DNA from: Gymnodinialimonas ceratoperidinii
GTDB lineage: Bacteria; Pseudomonadota; Alphaproteobacteria; Rhodobacterales; Rhodobacteraceae
DNA: 64,000 bases
Assembly: GCF_019297855.1 (NCBI RefSeq)
Contig: NZ_CP079194.1
Span: 1,103,501-1,167,500, forward strand
Direction: 5' to 3'
Shown: one piece after another, positions 62,577 through 64,000 of the stretch
Layout: each line of letters opens with the position of its first letter
Position numbering within the stretch: the first letter of the stretch is position 1
Notes under the pieces: generated by a model
Database searches by the model: none
What the model was told of the DNA's origin: nothing
The model's input: the letters and a program-made list of their open reading frames with translations, nothing else
Made by a program: the position numbers and the translations under genes

Positions 62577-63473
62577 ATGGCCAACTATGCAAATCTTCCC
62601 GCACCAACGCCCGAAGGCGGTCTGAACCGCTATCTTCAGGAAATCCGCAAATTTCCCATGCTGGAGCCGGAAGAAGAATACATGCTCGCCAAGCGGTGGG
62701 TCGAGGATGAGGATACGGACGCGGCCCACAAGATGGTCACGTCGCACCTGCGTCTCGCCGCGAAGATCGCGATGGGTTACCGGGGCTACGGCTTGCCGCA
62801 AGCCGAGGTGATCTCGGAGGCCAATGTCGGCCTGATGCAGGCGGTCAAGAAATTCGACCCGGAAAAGGGCTTTCGTCTTGCGACCTACGCGATGTGGTGG
62901 ATCCGCGCCGCGATTCAGGAATACGTTCTGCGGTCTTGGTCGATGGTGAAGCTCGGCACGACCTCGGCGCAGAAGAAGCTGTTCTTCAACCTGCGCAAGG
63001 CCAAGGCCCGTATCGGCGCGCTGGAAGAGGGTGATCTTCGCCCCGAAAACGTGGAGCGGATCGCAAACGATCTGGGCGTGACCGAGAAGGAAGTGATCTC
63101 GATGAACCGCCGCATGTCCGGCGGTGACGCGTCGTTGAATGCGACGGTCGGCTCGGACGACGAGGGGTCCGCCCAATGGCAGGACTGGCTGGAAGACGAG
63201 GACGCCGATCAGGCAACCGATTATGCCGAGCGGGACGAATATCAGAGCCGCATGGCGCTGATGGAAGAGGCGATGGAAGTCCTCAATGACCGCGAGAAAG
63301 ACATCCTCACCCAACGGCGCTTGCAGGAGAAGGCCGTGACGCTGGAGGATCTTTCGTCGGTCTATGACGTCAGCCGCGAGCGTATTCGCCAGATCGAAGT
63401 GCGCGCGTTCGAGAAGTTGCAGAAACGCATGCGCGACCTTGCGCGTGAGCAGGGGATGCTCACCAGCGCCTGA
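62577..63473 (+). CDS. rpoH: Heat-shock RNA polymerase sigma factor RpoH
   Basis: A 298-residue alternative sigma factor. The N-terminus GGLNRYLQEIRKFPMLEPEEEYMLAKRWVEDED is region 1.2; region 2 includes LRLAAKIAMGYRGYG and FRLATYAMWWIRAAIQEYVLRSWSMVKLGTT; QKKLFFNLRK is the RpoH box that distinguishes heat-shock sigmas. Region 4 ends with [28 protein letters not shown]. The ATG at 62577 follows GAGGGG. Rhodobacteraceae often have two rpoH paralogues; this cannot be told apart here. Confidence 0.95.
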   Translation: MANYANLPAPTPEGGLNRYLQEIRKFPMLEPEEEYMLAKRWVEDEDTDAAHKMVTSHLRLAAKIAMGYRGYGLPQAEVISEANVGLMQAVKKFDPEKGFRLATYAMWWIRAAIQEYVLRSWSMVKLGTTSAQKKLFFNLRKAKARIGALEEGDLRPENVERIANDLGVTEKEVISMNRRMSGGDASLNATVGSDDEGSAQWQDWLEDEDADQATDYAERDEYQSRMALMEEAMEVLNDREKDILTQRRLQEKAVTLEDLSSVYDVSRERIRQIEVRAFEKLQKRMRDLAREQGMLTSA

Positions 63474-63512
63474 GTTCAGACAATGGGGCGGCCTTGGCGC
63501 CGCCCTCTCGAC

Positions 63513-63545
63513 AAGGCCCATGCGGATTGCCCGCGTGGGCCTTTT
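63513..63545 (+). terminator. Rho-independent terminator of rpoH
   Basis: AAGGCCCA and TGGGCCTT form a stem with a GC-rich loop, directly followed by TTT. It is about 40 bases after the rpoH stop and is a canonical intrinsic terminator. Confidence 0.9.
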
Positions 63546-63615
63546 TCATGTGTCGCCGCAAGCGGATGGTTCAATGCCGCTGGAAGCCCGGCGCGCATCG
63601 CGGTAGCGTCGCGCC

Positions 63616-64000
63616 ATGACACAGCATCTGACATGGGGTATCCTCGGGGCCTCTGGTTTTGCACGCAAAATCACCGCCCCCGCGATCCACGCCGCCCGCC
63701 GCACGCACCTGAAATCCATCGCCACGCGCGACCCGTCAAAGGCCGTTCCGTTCGAGGACCTTGTCCCCGGTCTGCGGGTCGAGAGCAGCTATGACGCGAT
63801 CCTCGCCGATCCGGAGATCGACGCGGTCTACATTCCGCTGCCCAACGCGCTCCACACCGAGTGGAGCCTGAAGGCGGCCGAGGCGGGCAAGCATGTGCTC
63901 TGCGAGAAGCCGATCGGACTGACGACGGACGACCTTGACCAGTTGATCGCGGCGCGGGAAGCCACCGGCCGCCTGATCGCCGAGGCATGGATGCCCGCCC
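63616..64000 (+). CDS. Gfo/Idh/MocA family oxidoreductase (partial)
   Basis: The first 128 residues are visible before the right edge. The NAD(P)-binding motif [19 protein letters not shown] starts at residue 6, and [31 protein letters not shown] contains the conserved catalytic-site EKP motif. These proteins oxidise or reduce sugar-like substrates or cyclitols. The ATG at 63616 is used. The substrate cannot be deduced from the N-terminal part alone. Confidence 0.9.
   Translation, partial: MTQHLTWGILGASGFARKITAPAIHAARRTHLKSIATRDPSKAVPFEDLVPGLRVESSYDAILADPEIDAVYIPLPNALHTEWSLKAAEAGKHVLCEKPIGLTTDDLDQLIAAREATGRLIAEAWMPA

Overview
The window is a GC-rich, densely coded chromosomal segment of an alphaproteobacterium, most likely a marine member of the Rhodobacteraceae (Roseobacter lineage). 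The evidence is the set of genes: a four-subunit sarcosine oxidase (soxBDAG), an nrdR-ribD...ribE-ribB-ribH-nusB riboflavin cluster, an MmcB-type repair gene behind an alphaproteobacterial GTTC-N7-GTTC SOS box, a tRNA-His with A73 and no encoded G-1, an RpoH-family sigma factor, and several small conserved proteins typical of this family. There is no rRNA operon, CRISPR array, transposase, integrase or plasmid/phage module. It reads as core and near-core chromosome.

Layout. 0-9 kb: a YghU-like glutathione transferase (cut by the left edge), ileS, a small membrane protein, an FAD monooxygenase, an EamA exporter and the ycjX-ycjF membrane-stress pair. 9-19 kb: truA overlapping a flavoprotein-SelD fusion, a stand-alone form-II CO-dehydrogenase-type molybdenum hydroxylase subunit overlapping a DUF2235 hydrolase, hrpB, meaB and an HlyU-like protein. 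19-24 kb: dnaG-rpoD. 24-29.4 kb: soxB-soxD-soxA-soxG. 29.4-32.3 kb: three Tad-type pseudopilin/TadG-like genes without the rest of a tad locus. 32.6-42.6 kb: glutamate-family dehydrogenase, pirin, an alpha/beta hydrolase, lepA, a mini ParB-like protein, a copper chaperone (PCuAC) pair, rpmB and a DUF2161 nuclease-like protein. 42.8-53 kb: nrdR-ribD, then three capsule genes (kpsS, a Wza/KpsD-type exporter, kpsC) in the opposite direction, then ribE, a hypothetical gene, ribB with a degenerate RibA domain, ribH and nusB. 53-64 kb: a NIT-domain chemoreceptor, a membrane coiled-coil protein with a ClpP-like partner, an ArsR-SRPBCC pair with a clear operator, mmcB with its SOS box, tRNA-His, an M20 amidohydrolase, divergent rluD and a small membrane protein whose start codons overlap, rpoH, and a Gfo/Idh/MocA oxidoreductase cut by the right edge.

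Functional themes are housekeeping translation and replication (ileS, lepA, rpmB, dnaG, rpoD, rpoH, nusB, truA, rluD), cofactor supply (riboflavin, selenophosphate, cobalamin-enzyme protection by MeaB), methylated-amine catabolism (sarcosine oxidase beside a glutamate dehydrogenase), and the cell surface (capsule, Tad-like proteins, chemoreceptor). A family of short intergenic repeats (a GC palindrome followed by a GGAGTTGTATYGGCC box ending in AAGATGAAG) sits in at least three gene junctions. Among the less explained items, the 55.1-57.6 kb stretch (ClpP-like protein, large coiled-coil membrane protein, and an uncoded leader with a lux-box-like palindrome) is the best candidate for an undescribed system. 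All functional statements come from reading motifs and from family knowledge; no database search was possible.
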